Shown here: one piece after another, positions 24,501 to 33,108 of the stretch
Layout of the letters: every line of letters begins with the position of its first letter
Position numbering within the stretch: the first letter of the stretch is position 1
DNA from: Micropruina sonneratiae
Lineage (GTDB): Bacteria > Actinomycetota > Actinomycetes > Propionibacteriales > Propionibacteriaceae
Reading direction: 5' to 3'
DNA: 64,000 nt
Assembly: GCF_025972045.1 (NCBI RefSeq)
Contig: NZ_JAPDHX010000001.1
Location: 1-64,000, forward strand
Position numbers and translations under genes: made by a program
Notes under the pieces: model-generated
Told to the model about the DNA's origin: nothing
Seen by the model: the letters and a program-made list of their open reading frames with translations, nothing else
Database searches by the model: none

Positions 24501-24660
24501 GGCCTGGTCGGCACAGGGCGAGTTGGCCGAGGCGATCCGGGCTCAGGGCGACCTGATCGCCGCCGAGGTGCTGGCCACGTCGGTGACCGAGGGAACGCCG
24601 GACGCCGAGTGGGCCACGGATCAGGATCTGGGCCTGAGCTTCGCCATCGCCAGGGCCTGA
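21532..24660 (+). CDS. ileS: isoleucyl-tRNA synthetase
   Basis: 1042 residues from ATG 21532 with GAAGGAA upstream. Class I signature HIGH replaced by the IleRS form GTHH (NGTPGTHHIEARVFKD), GWDCHGLPVE, editing domain (TTPWTLVSNTAVAVHP), WFDSGSMPF, and KMSKHLGN. C-terminal anticodon-binding and tail domains are complete. It charges tRNA-Ile and edits Val-tRNA-Ile. Regulated by the T-box leader. Confidence 0.97.
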   Translation: MTQYRPVPPQVDLPALEHEILDLWDARDTFAKSLAATEGGPAWTFYEGPPTANGTPGTHHIEARVFKDVFPRFKTMQGFHVDRKAGWDCHGLPVELAVETELGFNGKPDIEQYGIEAFNAKCRESVSRHVHEFSELTRRMGYWVNLDEAYWTMDPSFVESVWWALKQIFDRGLLVEDYRVAPYCPRCGTTLSDHELAQGYEDVVDPSVYVRFPLTSGPWAGKASLLVWTTTPWTLVSNTAVAVHPDVTYVVASKVDAPEPETLIVAEPLVEKVLGEGWQIEARIGGKELELWTYQRPFDLIDFPDVVGGTHYVVLADYVTTEDGTGLVHQAPAFGEEDMAVCRAYGLPMVNPIRPDGTFEESVPLVGGVFFKTADKTLVADLVERGLMYRVLDYEHSYPHCWRCHTVLLYYAQPSWYIRTTQIKDALLRENEGTNWYPEHIKWGRYGDWLNNNIDWALSRSRYWGTPLPIWRCGNDHLTCVGSRAELSELSGSDQSALDPHRPFVDEVTFPCPHCKETAHRVPEVIDAWFDSGSMPFAQWGYPWAEGSKEAFGTAYPADFICEAIDQTRGWFYSLMAVGTLVFDASSYRNVLCLGHILAEDGRKMSKHLGNILEPIPLMDTHGADAVRWFMAAGGSPWAARRVGDVTITETVRKVLLTYWNSVAFQALYARTNGWTPAASPAGASGHVLDRWLVSRRTGLVREVTAALETFDTQRYGTLIADFVDDLSNWYVRRSRRRFWEGDAGALQTLHDTLDVVTRLMAPLAPFITERVWQDLVVATDAGAPESVHLASWPTPDEALIDTGLDEAMKLTRRLVELGRSARAEARVKTRQPLSRVLVPSSSFAKLDADLVAEIAAELNVLAVESFASAGDLVDYSAKGNFRALGRRFGKETPKVAAAIAATDAAALAAQLAASGTATVDGVEVSAEEVIVSERPREGWSVVNEQGETVALDLELTPELVRAGLAREVVRLVQERRKASGLEVSDRITLAWSAQGELAEAIRAQGDLIAAEVLATSVTEGTPDAEWATDQDLGLSFAIARA

Positions 24661-24664
24661 GCGG

Positions 24665-24982
24665 TCAGCGCCGACCGAGCCGGCGCTGCCTGAGGTTGTT
24701 CCTCAGCGCGCCGAGCACGGTGCTCAGCACGATCGCGACGAGCAGTACCGGCCAGAACGACAACTTGGTGAAGATGGCCAGCAGGATCGCCACCGGCCAG
24801 ACCAGCTTGGCCAGCGCCGAGAGCACCGCCTCGAACGACGACGGTGGCGGCACGGCCACGCCCCTGCCCGGCACCAGCACCGGTCCTCTCAGCGGACCGT
24901 GCTGCGTTTCCGGCTCGGGCTGGAACGGTGGCTGCTGCCAGCGCTGCTCCTCCGGATCGTCGGTGGGCGGGTTGGTGGTCAC
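24665..24982 (-). CDS. small membrane protein, function unknown
   Basis: 105 residues. A Pro/Gln-rich cytosolic N-terminus, then two adjacent hydrophobic segments (AKLVWPVAILLAIFTKL and WPVLLVAIVLSTVLGAL), then a basic tail (RNNLRQRRLGRR). No domain recognised. Convergent with ileS, 4 bp from its stop. Confidence 0.55.
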   Translation of the reverse strand: MTTNPPTDDPEEQRWQQPPFQPEPETQHGPLRGPVLVPGRGVAVPPPSSFEAVLSALAKLVWPVAILLAIFTKLSFWPVLLVAIVLSTVLGALRNNLRQRRLGRR

Positions 24983-25004
24983 CCGTCAATGCTAGGCGCC
25001 CACC

Positions 25005-27254
25005 TCAGCCGACCCTCAGCACGGCTCCCAGCTCGGCGGTCGAGTCGGTGCCGACATAGATCTCGATCTCGGTGGCGTCCTGCACCCAGTCGCGGGTGAC
25101 GGCGCTCCAGTACCGCAACTGGTCGGGGCCGAGATCGAAGCTGACCGTCCGGGTCCGGCCGGCGCCGATCGTCACCCGCTCGAACGCCTTCAGCTCGCGC
25201 AGCGGACGCGACGACGTGCCGTAGCGCTGGTGTATGTACAGCTGCACGACCTCGTCGCCGTCCACCTCCGAGTTGTTGCTGACGTCGACCGACACCTGCA
25301 CGGTGTCACCGACGGCCACCGACTCGGCCGACAGCCGCAGGTCGGCGTAGGAGAAGTCGGCGTAGGACAACCCGTGCCCGAACGGGTAGAGCGGGGTGGA
25401 CGCCTCGCCCCAGTACCGCCTGTCGGCCTCCTCGGGCTGGAAGGTGCGGTAGTGCGAGTGGATGACCGGCACCTGACCGACGTGCCGGGGCCAGCTGAAC
25501 GGCAACTTGCCGCCGGGGGAGACGTCGCCGAACAGCAGCGCCGCCGTCGCCTCGCCACCGCGCGTACCCGGGTACCACACCTGCAGGATCGCCGGCACGT
25601 GCTCGTCGGCCCAGCGCAGGTCGAGGGGGCGTCCGGACATCAGCAGCGCCACGGTCGGCGTCCCGGTGGCGACGATCGCCTGCAGCTGCTCGAGCTGGCG
25701 TCCCGGCAGGTCCAGGGTGTCGGTGGACGCCTTCTCGCCGATCTGGTTCTGGCGCTGGCCGAGCACTACCACGGCCACGTCGCTCTCCCGGGCCAGGGCC
25801 ACCGCGGCCTCGAGCTCCGCATCGTCGTCGTGGTCGGGCGCCGTGGCGTCCAGGGCCGACTCCATCGCGTCGAACATCGACCCGAACAGCCGTTCGGCGA
25901 TGCCCACGCCCGGGGTGTACTTCACCTTGCCGGACGCCGCCCGCGAGCGAATGCCGTCCAGGATGGTGACCGTCTCGGCGGCGTTGTAGTCGAACGACCA
26001 GGGCCCGAGGATGTCGCGCGGCGAGTCGGCCAGCTGACCGATCACCGCGATCGTCCGGGCCTCGGCGGTCAGCGGCAGCACACCGTCGTTCTTCAGCAGG
26101 ACCGCTGTCCGTTCCGCGGCCCGCCGGGCGACCTGCCGGTGGCCCGGGTCGTCCAGCACGGACGCGGTGGCCGCCTCGTCGGCGTAGGGGCGTTCGAACA
26201 GACCGAGCCGGAACTTCGCGGTCAGCACCCGGCGCACCGCCTCGTCGACGGTCGCCTCGCTGACCAGGCCCTGCTCGACGGCGGCGGGCAGGTGGGCGTA
26301 GGCGGGGTCCTCCATCGTCATCTCGAGGTCGAGCCCGGCGTTCATCGCGCGGGCGCCGGCGTCGGGCAGGTCGCGGGCTAAGTGCTGGGTGACCAGGGAG
26401 CGGACGGCGTTGGCGTCCGACACCACGAAGCCGTCGAAGCCGAACTCGCCGCGCAGCACGTCGGTGAGCAGCCAGCGGTTTCCCGAGGCGGGGACGCCGT
26501 TGAGGTCCATGTAGGCGCTCATGATGTTGGCCGCGCCCGCCTCGACCGCCGCGGCGAAGGGGGGCAGGTAGACGTTCCACAGCTCGGAATCGGAGATGTC
26601 CGCGTCCTCGTAGTCACGACCGCCGCGGGCGGCGCCGTAGCCCGCGAAGTGTTTCGGGCCGGCAAGCACCGACTCGGCGCCGAACTCGCCCTGCAACCCG
26701 CGGACGTGCGCGGCGGCGACGGCCGCGCCCAGGCACGGGTCCTCGCCGGCGCCCTCGACGATGCGCCCCCAGCGCGGGTCGCGGGCGATGTCGACCATCG
26801 GGGCGAAGGTCCAGTGGATGCCGACGGCGCGGGCCTCGCGGGCCGCGACCGCCTCACCCTCTTCGATCAGGGCCGGGTCCCACGAGGCGGCCTGCGCGAT
26901 CGGCACCGGCATGATCGTCCGCAGGCCGTGGATGACGTCGAAGCCGAACAGCAGCGGGATGCCCAGCCGGCTGCCCTCGATCGATAGCCGCTGCAGCCGG
27001 TTCGCGGTGGCGGCGTCCCGGACGAACAGCAGCGAGCCGGCGCCACCGGCGGCCACGGCACGTTCGACGGCGCGCGGCGATTCCAGGTACTGGTGCGCCT
27101 CGGCCGAGTCGGCCTCGACGTCCTGGCCGAAGCTGCCGAAGTAGAAGTACTGGGTGACCTGACCGGCCTTCTCCTCGAGGGTGAGCCGGCCGAGCAGGTC
27201 CTCGACCCGTTCGCCGACGCTGAGCGAGGGGTCACGGAAGGGCAGATCGGTCAC
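25005..27254 (-). CDS. bglX: GH3 beta-glucosidase (BglX type)
   Basis: 749 residues from GTG 27254, which has AGGAG at ideal spacing; no signal peptide, so intracellular. GH3 features: FGFDVIHGLRTIMPVPIAQAASWD, the conserved KHFAGYG, nucleophile region GFDGFVVSDANAV (Asp in SDAN), second alpha/beta domain, and a C-terminal FnIII-like domain. Hydrolyses beta-linked glucosides or other oligosaccharides taken up by the cell. A CBM6 protein lies in the same window but far away. Substrate is not certain, since GH3 is broad. Confidence 0.9.
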   Translation of the reverse strand: MTDLPFRDPSLSVGERVEDLLGRLTLEEKAGQVTQYFYFGSFGQDVEADSAEAHQYLESPRAVERAVAAGGAGSLLFVRDAATANRLQRLSIEGSRLGIPLLFGFDVIHGLRTIMPVPIAQAASWDPALIEEGEAVAAREARAVGIHWTFAPMVDIARDPRWGRIVEGAGEDPCLGAAVAAAHVRGLQGEFGAESVLAGPKHFAGYGAARGGRDYEDADISDSELWNVYLPPFAAAVEAGAANIMSAYMDLNGVPASGNRWLLTDVLRGEFGFDGFVVSDANAVRSLVTQHLARDLPDAGARAMNAGLDLEMTMEDPAYAHLPAAVEQGLVSEATVDEAVRRVLTAKFRLGLFERPYADEAATASVLDDPGHRQVARRAAERTAVLLKNDGVLPLTAEARTIAVIGQLADSPRDILGPWSFDYNAAETVTILDGIRSRAASGKVKYTPGVGIAERLFGSMFDAMESALDATAPDHDDDAELEAAVALARESDVAVVVLGQRQNQIGEKASTDTLDLPGRQLEQLQAIVATGTPTVALLMSGRPLDLRWADEHVPAILQVWYPGTRGGEATAALLFGDVSPGGKLPFSWPRHVGQVPVIHSHYRTFQPEEADRRYWGEASTPLYPFGHGLSYADFSYADLRLSAESVAVGDTVQVSVDVSNNSEVDGDEVVQLYIHQRYGTSSRPLRELKAFERVTIGAGRTRTVSFDLGPDQLRYWSAVTRDWVQDATEIEIYVGTDSTAELGAVLRVG

Positions 27255-27311
27255 GGAGTTCTCCTTCGAAGCGGGACGTCGGGGGACAGCCTGCCACGAC
27301 CGGGCGACGTC

Positions 27312-27351
27312 GGGTCGGATCGGGCACCGTAGTCGGTGCCCGATCCGGCCC
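27312..27351. repeat. intergenic palindrome, family copy 2
   Basis: Core arms GGATCGGGCACCG (27317-27329) and CGGTGCCCGATCC (27334-27346) with a TAGT loop; the stem extends to 27312/27351 with one G-T wobble. It sits upstream of bglX and directly next to the truncated 5' edge of a rhamnulokinase remnant. Confidence 0.88.
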
Positions 27352-27357
27352 AACCTT

Positions 27358-27552
27358 TGCTGCTCAGCGCAGGGCGCGGACGCCGCCGGGCTGCCGGTCG
27401 TCGCGGGACCGGTGGAGGCGACCGCGTTGGGCAATGTGCTCGTGCAGGCCCGCAGCCACGGCGCCGTCGGCTCACTGGACGAGATCCGGCAGATCATCGC
27501 CCGATCGTTTGATCCGATCACTTACGGTCCGCGATCAAATCGGCGAGACTGA
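27358..27552 (+). pseudogene. C-terminal fragment of a rhamnulokinase (FGGY kinase)
   Basis: About 60 residues, GADAAGLPVVAGPVEATALG, then NVLVQARSHGAVGSLDEIRQ, match the end of RhaB-type rhamnulokinases, where PVEATALGNV is characteristic. The rest of the gene is absent; the break lies beside the palindrome at 27312-27351. A leftover from a deletion. Confidence 0.8.
27508..27539. promoter_or_regulatory. TTTGATC/GATCAAA inverted repeat upstream of lutABC
   Basis: TTTGATC (27508-27514) and GATCAAA (27533-27539) form an exact 7-bp inverted repeat with 18 bases between, about 75 bp before lutA. AT-rich against the surroundings. Could be an operator for a lactate-responsive GntR or other regulator; none is encoded nearby. 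Confidence 0.4.
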
Positions 27553-27611
27553 ACGAGAGCCTGCGTCACCCCAACGGTGGCGTGGGGCCAGTCACCCGTC
27601 AGAGGAGGACG

Positions 27612-28406
27612 ATGAGCGCCCCAACCGGCACAGTGGCCCTGTTCGCCACGTGCATCAACGACCTGATGTTCCCCGACACCCCCAAGGCCGTCGTCCGGCT
27701 GCTGGAGCGCCTGGGCTGCACCGTCGACTTCCCGCTGTCGCAGACGTGCTGCGGCCAGCCGTTCACCAACACCGGCTACTTCAAAGAGGCGATGCCGTCG
27801 GTGCGCAACTACGTCGAGACCTTCGAGTCGTACGAGTACGTGGTCGGGCCGTCCGGCTCGTGCATCGGCTCGGTCCGCGACCAGCACCCGATGCTGGCCG
27901 GACGGCTCGGTGACCCCGGGCTGCAACGACGGGTCGAGGCGATCGTGGCCAAGACCTACGACCTGTCCGAGTTCATCGTCGACGTGCTCGGCGTCACCGA
28001 CGTCGGCGCCTATTTCCCGCACACCGTCACCTACCACTCCACCTGCCATTCGCTGCGGGTCACCAAGGTGGGCGACCGGCCCTACCGGCTGCTGAAGGCG
28101 GTGCGCGGCCTCACCTTCGTCGAGCTGCCCGACTCCGACCAGTGCTGCGGCTTCGGCGGCACCTTCTCGGTGAAGAACCCCGACACGTCGGTGGCGATGG
28201 GCACCGACAAGGTGCGGCACGTGCTCGACACGGGCGCGGAATACCTGGTGGCCGGCGACAACTCCTGCCTGCTGCACCTGGGCGGCCTGCTCAGCCGGAT
28301 GGAGGCCGGCGTCCGGCCCATCCATCTGGCCGAGATCCTGGCGCGCACCGAGGAGGACCTGGTCGAGGCCGGGACGTCCGCGAACAGTGAGGGAGGCGTC
28401 CGATGA
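27612..28406 (+). CDS. lutA: lactate utilization protein LutA (Fe-S/CCG domain)
   Basis: 264 residues from ATG 27612 (GAGGAGG upstream). Two CCG domains: SQTCCGQPF and DQCCGFGGTF, plus STCHS, that ligate Fe-S clusters. LutA works with LutB and LutC to oxidise L-lactate to pyruvate on the inner side of the membrane. First gene of lutABC; stop overlaps the lutB start. Confidence 0.93.
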   Translation: MSAPTGTVALFATCINDLMFPDTPKAVVRLLERLGCTVDFPLSQTCCGQPFTNTGYFKEAMPSVRNYVETFESYEYVVGPSGSCIGSVRDQHPMLAGRLGDPGLQRRVEAIVAKTYDLSEFIVDVLGVTDVGAYFPHTVTYHSTCHSLRVTKVGDRPYRLLKAVRGLTFVELPDSDQCCGFGGTFSVKNPDTSVAMGTDKVRHVLDTGAEYLVAGDNSCLLHLGGLLSRMEAGVRPIHLAEILARTEEDLVEAGTSANSEGGVR

Positions 28407-29947
28407 CCGCGGAACCCACCGAGACCGTCGCCGACCACGGAGTGCCCGCCGTGCACGAGCGCCGGACGCCGGCGCCGCCGCCGGTCACCCTGATCGGCAT
28501 GCCGAAGTTCCCCAAGAACGCCAAGAAGGAGCTCGGCAACGCCCAGCTGCGCAGCAACCTGCGGCACGCCACCACCACGATCCGCAACAAGCGGGCACGG
28601 GTGGTGCAGGAGTTGCCGCACTGGGAGCAGCTGCGGCTGGCCGGCGAGGCGATCAAGAACAGGACGCTGCGGCACCTGGACGACTACCTCATCCAGCTCG
28701 AGGAGTCCCTGACCGCCAACGGTGCCATCGTGCACTGGGCCAACGACGCCGACGAGGCCAACCAGATCGTCATCGACATCACCCGCTCCAAGGGCGTCGA
28801 CGAGGTGGTCAAGGTCAAGTCGATGGCCACCCAGGAGATCGACCTCAACGAGGCGCTCGAAGAGGCCGGGATCGCCGCCTGGGAGACCGACCTGGCCGAG
28901 CTGATCGTCCAACTCGGCCACGACCGGCCCAGCCACATCCTGGTGCCGGCGATCCACCGCAACCGCTCCGAGGTGCGGGAGATCTTCCTCGAGGAGATGG
29001 GCCGCTACGGCACCCCGCCGCCCGAGGGGCTCACCGACGACCCGGCCATGCTGGCCGGGGCGGCGCGCGTCCACCTGCGCGACAAGTTCATGCGGGCCAA
29101 GGTCGCCGTCTCGGGCGCCAACTTCGCGATCGCCGAGACCGGCACCCTGGTGGTGGTCGAGTCGGAGGGCAACGGGCGGATGTGCCTGACCCTGCCGGAG
29201 ACCCTGATCTCCATCGTCGGCATCGAGAAGACGCTGCCCACTTTCGCCGATCTCGAGGTGTTCATGCAGCTGCTGCCGCGGTCGTCGACCGCCGAGCGGA
29301 TGAACCCCTACACCTCGATGTGGTCCGGTGTGCGCGAGGGCGACGGCCCGCAGGAGGTGCACGTCGTGCTGGTCGACAACGGCCGCACCAAGGTGCTTGC
29401 CGACGAGGTCGGACGCCAGGCGCTGCGCTGCATCCGCTGCTCGGCCTGCCTCAACATCTGCCCCGTCTACGAGCGGGTCGGCGGGCACGCCTACGGCTCG
29501 GTCTACCCGGGCCCGATCGGCGCGATCCTGACCCCGCAGCTGCGCGGCACGGCGTCCGAGGTCGACAAGTCACTGCCGTACGCGTCGTCGCTGTGCGGGG
29601 CGTGCTTCGAGGTGTGCCCGGTGCGGATCAACATCCCCGAGGTGCTGGTCCACCTGCGCAACAAGGTCGTCGAGGAGAACCCCGGGCCGAGCCTGCAGAA
29701 CATCGGGATGAAGGCCGGCGGCTGGTTGATGGGCAAGGGCAGCCGGTTCGGGATGGCCGGCAAGGGCGCCGAGGCGTTCGGCACGGTGTGGCCCGGCAGC
29801 AAGATCGGCCCGCTGCCGATCCCCGGGTGGGCCGCCGGCTGGACCGGCGCCCGCGACATGAAGAAGCCGGCCACCGAGACCTTCCGGGACTGGTGGAAGA
29901 AGCGCGAGAAGACCGCTGGGCGCGGCGACCAGGAGGGACAGGCATGA
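28403..29947 (+). CDS. lutB: lactate utilization protein LutB (ferredoxin-like)
   Basis: 514 residues with GGAGG before ATG 28403. LUD domain first (IAETGTLVVVESEGNGRM), then two [4Fe-4S] motifs CIRCSACLNICPVY (about residue 342) and CGACFEVCPVRI (about residue 396), then a C-terminal DUF3390-like tail. Transfers electrons in lactate oxidation. Overlaps lutA and lutC by 4 bp each, so the three are translationally coupled. Confidence 0.94.
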   Translation: MTAEPTETVADHGVPAVHERRTPAPPPVTLIGMPKFPKNAKKELGNAQLRSNLRHATTTIRNKRARVVQELPHWEQLRLAGEAIKNRTLRHLDDYLIQLEESLTANGAIVHWANDADEANQIVIDITRSKGVDEVVKVKSMATQEIDLNEALEEAGIAAWETDLAELIVQLGHDRPSHILVPAIHRNRSEVREIFLEEMGRYGTPPPEGLTDDPAMLAGAARVHLRDKFMRAKVAVSGANFAIAETGTLVVVESEGNGRMCLTLPETLISIVGIEKTLPTFADLEVFMQLLPRSSTAERMNPYTSMWSGVREGDGPQEVHVVLVDNGRTKVLADEVGRQALRCIRCSACLNICPVYERVGGHAYGSVYPGPIGAILTPQLRGTASEVDKSLPYASSLCGACFEVCPVRINIPEVLVHLRNKVVEENPGPSLQNIGMKAGGWLMGKGSRFGMAGKGAEAFGTVWPGSKIGPLPIPGWAAGWTGARDMKKPATETFRDWWKKREKTAGRGDQEGQA

Positions 29948-30609
29948 GCAGCAGCCGGGAAGCGATCCTCGGCCGGATCCGGTCGGCGCTGGCCGACGTG
30001 CCCGGCACCGAGGACAGCACGGACATCGCGGTCGACTGGGTCTACGGCCAGCGGCCCGAGGGTGCCGCCGACGACATGCTCGGGTTGTTCGTCGAGCGGG
30101 TCGAGGATTACCGGGCGGTCGTCGACCGGATCACCAGCGACGAGCTGGCCGGCCGGATCGCGGACGTGCTCGCCGAGCACGAGGTGAACTCCGTCGTTAT
30201 CCCGGCGGGCGCCCCCGAACAGTGGCGGGAGGCGGTCGCCGGTCGCGGGATCACGGTGCTCAGCGACGATCCGGTGCTCAGCCACCGCGAACTGGACGCG
30301 ACCGGCGGGGTCGTCACGGCGTCCCGGGTCGGCATCGCCGAGACCGGCACGATCGTGCTCGACCACGACGCCGACCAGGGCCGGCGCGCGCTGTCCCTGG
30401 TGCCCGACCTGCACGTGTGCGTGATCGGGTCCGACCAGGTGGTGTCCGACGTGCCCGAGGCGGTGGCGCGGCTGCAGGCGTCCATCGACTCGCGGCAGCC
30501 GCTGACCTGGATCAGTGGTCCGTCGGCCACCAGCGACATCGAGCTCAACCGGGTCGAGGGCGTCCACGGCCCGCGCACCCTGCACGTGCTCCTGGTCGAC
30601 GCCGGCTGA
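29944..30609 (+). CDS. lutC: lactate utilization protein LutC
   Basis: 221 residues, ATG 29944 with AGGAGGGA upstream. A single LUD domain: GRIRSALADVPG at the start and VTASRVGIAETGTIVLDH followed by LVPDLHVCV and SGPSATSDIELNRVEGVHGP. Third part of the lactate-oxidising complex. Last gene of the operon. Confidence 0.93.
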   Translation: MSSSREAILGRIRSALADVPGTEDSTDIAVDWVYGQRPEGAADDMLGLFVERVEDYRAVVDRITSDELAGRIADVLAEHEVNSVVIPAGAPEQWREAVAGRGITVLSDDPVLSHRELDATGGVVTASRVGIAETGTIVLDHDADQGRRALSLVPDLHVCVIGSDQVVSDVPEAVARLQASIDSRQPLTWISGPSATSDIELNRVEGVHGPRTLHVLLVDAG

Positions 30610-30686
30610 CGAGTCGCCAGGGGTGAGGGGGAACCTCCCCCGTGATAGGACGGCCGCACGAGAACCACCCCGTTCAAGGAGGAACC

Positions 30687-31886
30687 GTGCGACTGCTGAA
30701 ACGACTCTGTCCATCGCTGGCGCTGATGCTGGTGCTCACCCTCGTTCCCTTCGTGGCCGGCAGCCGGCCGGCCGCGGCGGCGGCCCCCACACTCGGGCCC
30801 GTCTTCAACGACACCGACCGATGGGCGATCAGCAAGAACATCACCCGGATGGTGAAGGCGACCCCGCGGGGGGCGACGATCCGGATCGCCCAGTACCGCA
30901 TCGCCAGCTCGGATCCCCACCTGCTGCCGGCGCTGCGCAAGGCGGTGAAGCGCGGTGTGAACGTGCGGATCGTGCTCGACAAGTCCGATCGCAACAGGCA
31001 CCCGATGCGAGACGAGGGGCTGGCGAAGCTGGCCGCGCTGATCAAGAAGAAGTACGGAGCCTGGGGCAACCGCACGAAGCCGTCGTTCATCGTCCTGTGC
31101 ACCAACGGCTGCATCGGCACCGCCTACAGCCACAACAAGTTCTACCTCTTCAGCAGGATGGGTTCGAAGACGAAGGTCGTGGTGCAGTCCACCGCGAACG
31201 TCGCGAAGGACAACGCCACCGAGGCCTGGAACGCCTCCTTAGCGGTGGCGGGCCGGACGAAGCTCTACGGCGGCTACGTCGGCTACTTCAGCGACCTGGC
31301 CGCCCGCCGCACCAACGAGTCCTACTACCGCACGGTCACCGACGGCCCCTACAAGGCGTACTTCTTCCCGCGGAAGTCCTCCACCGGTGACAGCGACGAT
31401 CCGAAGACCGACACCATCTACCGCATCCTCGACGAACAGGTGCGGTGCACCGGCAACACCAAGGTCGGCACCAGCGTCAACCACCGCACGATCATCCGGA
31501 TCGCGGTATGGGGCTTCACCCGCGAGGAAGTGGCCCGCAAGCTGCGGTCGCTCGCCGATCGGGACTGCTGGATCGATGTCGCGATCAACAAGCCCGGCGA
31601 GGTCTCGGCGGAGGTGCTGCGACTGCTGGCCAACCACCCGCGCATCAACGTCGACGACGCCCGCTCCGGCGGACGTTGGATGCACGCCAAGTACCTGCTG
31701 GTGGAAGGCAACTATGCGGGCAGGCCCGACAGCAAGCTCGCCTTCGTCGGCTCGCACAACTTCACCCTGAATGCGCTAAGGCACAACGACGAGACCTGGC
31801 TGAAGATCGACCGGGCCTCGGTGCATGACGCGTTCCGGGCCAACTTCCGGCGGATCATGAAGGCCAGCCCGAACTACCCGTTCTGA
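30687..31886 (+). CDS. secreted phospholipase D-like protein
   Basis: 399 residues from GTG 30687 (AAGGAGGAA upstream). Signal peptide with hydrophobic core LALMLVLTLVPFVAG and A-rich cleavage region. Two PLD-type half sites: YSHNKFYLF (about residue 148) and MHAKYLLVE (about 332), each H-x-K, with distal Asn/Glu parts (STANVAKDN, SHNFTLNA). The strict HKD Asp is not obvious in either. Likely a phosphodiesterase acting on phospholipids, nucleic acids or wall teichoic polymers outside the cell. It sits upstream of a wall-glycopolymer cluster. Confidence 0.8.
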   Translation: MRLLKRLCPSLALMLVLTLVPFVAGSRPAAAAAPTLGPVFNDTDRWAISKNITRMVKATPRGATIRIAQYRIASSDPHLLPALRKAVKRGVNVRIVLDKSDRNRHPMRDEGLAKLAALIKKKYGAWGNRTKPSFIVLCTNGCIGTAYSHNKFYLFSRMGSKTKVVVQSTANVAKDNATEAWNASLAVAGRTKLYGGYVGYFSDLAARRTNESYYRTVTDGPYKAYFFPRKSSTGDSDDPKTDTIYRILDEQVRCTGNTKVGTSVNHRTIIRIAVWGFTREEVARKLRSLADRDCWIDVAINKPGEVSAEVLRLLANHPRINVDDARSGGRWMHAKYLLVEGNYAGRPDSKLAFVGSHNFTLNALRHNDETWLKIDRASVHDAFRANFRRIMKASPNYPF

Positions 31887-31895
31887 CCGGCCTGC

Positions 31896-32870
31896 TCAGG
31901 CCACCCGGCCGAGCGAATCCGGATTGCGCCGCAACCGGGTGAGCAGGGTGCGGCGGCGCGGGGAACCGCCCGCCAGCACCTGGTCGAGAACGTCGGAGGG
32001 CATCGACTCCAGGGCCTCCACGCTGCGTTCGATCAGCCTGTGCTGCAGCGACGGGCTGAGCCGGGCCCGCTTGTTGACGTGGTAGTTGATCAGGGCGCAG
32101 AAGGCGTCCACCGCCTTGGGGATGAGTGCACCCGCCTCGGGGTCGGCGCTGGTCTCGCGCAGCACCATCGCCATGGCGTCCAGGAAATGCAGGTGGCGGG
32201 GGTCGTTGAGCTCGCTGAGTGAGCCCGGGACGCCCTGGCGGTGGAACAGGCCCAGCAGACCGACCGTCGCGAACGACTCCGAACCACGGTGCAGCCTCCA
32301 GATCCAGTGCCGGTCGGCGCAGGTGCGCAGATTCTCGGCGAAGGTGAGCAGACCCCGCTCGGCAAGCCGACGATGGTAGGCCCCGGCCCACGCCGCCGGG
32401 TAGTCCACCGACGTCGACCGGTAGGGCGGGTTGATCGCACCGCGCGGGGGCAGCACCAGGTTGCGCCGGGTCTCAGGCGAGCGGACGACGGTGCGGCGGC
32501 GTCCGGTCACCCGGACGTGGTCGGTGCGGACGAACTCGCACCCCAGCCGTTCGATCATCCGCACCAGCTGCTCGAGATAGCCGTGGCCGAGCCAGTCGTC
32601 GGCGTCCAGCCAGGTGAGGTAGGTGCCGTCGGCGTGCACCAGGCCGGTGTTGCGGGCCGCACTCAACCCCAGGTTGGTGTCGTGCCGGACGACCCTGGCG
32701 CCGGGCACGTCCCCGGCGAGTTGGTCGAGCACCGCCGGGGTGTGGTCGGTGGAACAGTCCTCGACGAAGATGAACTCGAAGTCGTGGCGGAGGTTGCCCT
32801 GCAGGCTGCGGACCAGCGTCGGTAGCTGGCCGGCCACGTTGTAGCAGGGGATGATCACCGACAACTTCAC
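31896..32870 (-). CDS. family 2 glycosyltransferase
   Basis: 324 residues from GTG 32870 (GAGGAG upstream). GT-A fold: LSVIIPCYNVAGQLPTLVRSLQ, FEFIFVEDCSTDHTPAVLDQL and LTWLDADDWLGHGYLE with the metal-binding DxD. The C-terminal part is a helical domain. Transfers a sugar from a nucleotide donor, likely for the wall glycopolymer made by the divergent cluster to its right. Confidence 0.88.
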   Translation of the reverse strand: MKLSVIIPCYNVAGQLPTLVRSLQGNLRHDFEFIFVEDCSTDHTPAVLDQLAGDVPGARVVRHDTNLGLSAARNTGLVHADGTYLTWLDADDWLGHGYLEQLVRMIERLGCEFVRTDHVRVTGRRRTVVRSPETRRNLVLPPRGAINPPYRSTSVDYPAAWAGAYHRRLAERGLLTFAENLRTCADRHWIWRLHRGSESFATVGLLGLFHRQGVPGSLSELNDPRHLHFLDAMAMVLRETSADPEAGALIPKAVDAFCALINYHVNKRARLSPSLQHRLIERSVEALESMPSDVLDQVLAGGSPRRRTLLTRLRRNPDSLGRVA

Positions 32871-33108
32871 GACCCAGGACTCCTCGCGTGGACGACTTCG
32901 TCCCCCGTTGCGTGACCGATCCGCCCCCACGATCCGACCACGCGTCGATGCTTGCCGGGCTCGGTGACGAACAGAACACAGCCGTGTGACGACTCGATGA
33001 ACTCCGTAATCGCCGGGGGTTCGAAGACCTCGCGACGTCCGTCGGGAGTTCACGTGGGCGACGCTTCGACGTGGCGGACTCGTCGATCGCGGCTCCTAGC
33101 GTCAAGGC

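Noticed and set aside
28387-29943. Open frame continuing upstream of lutC through lutB
   Set aside because: Out-of-frame shadow of lutB; true lutC starts at 29944 with a good ribosome site.
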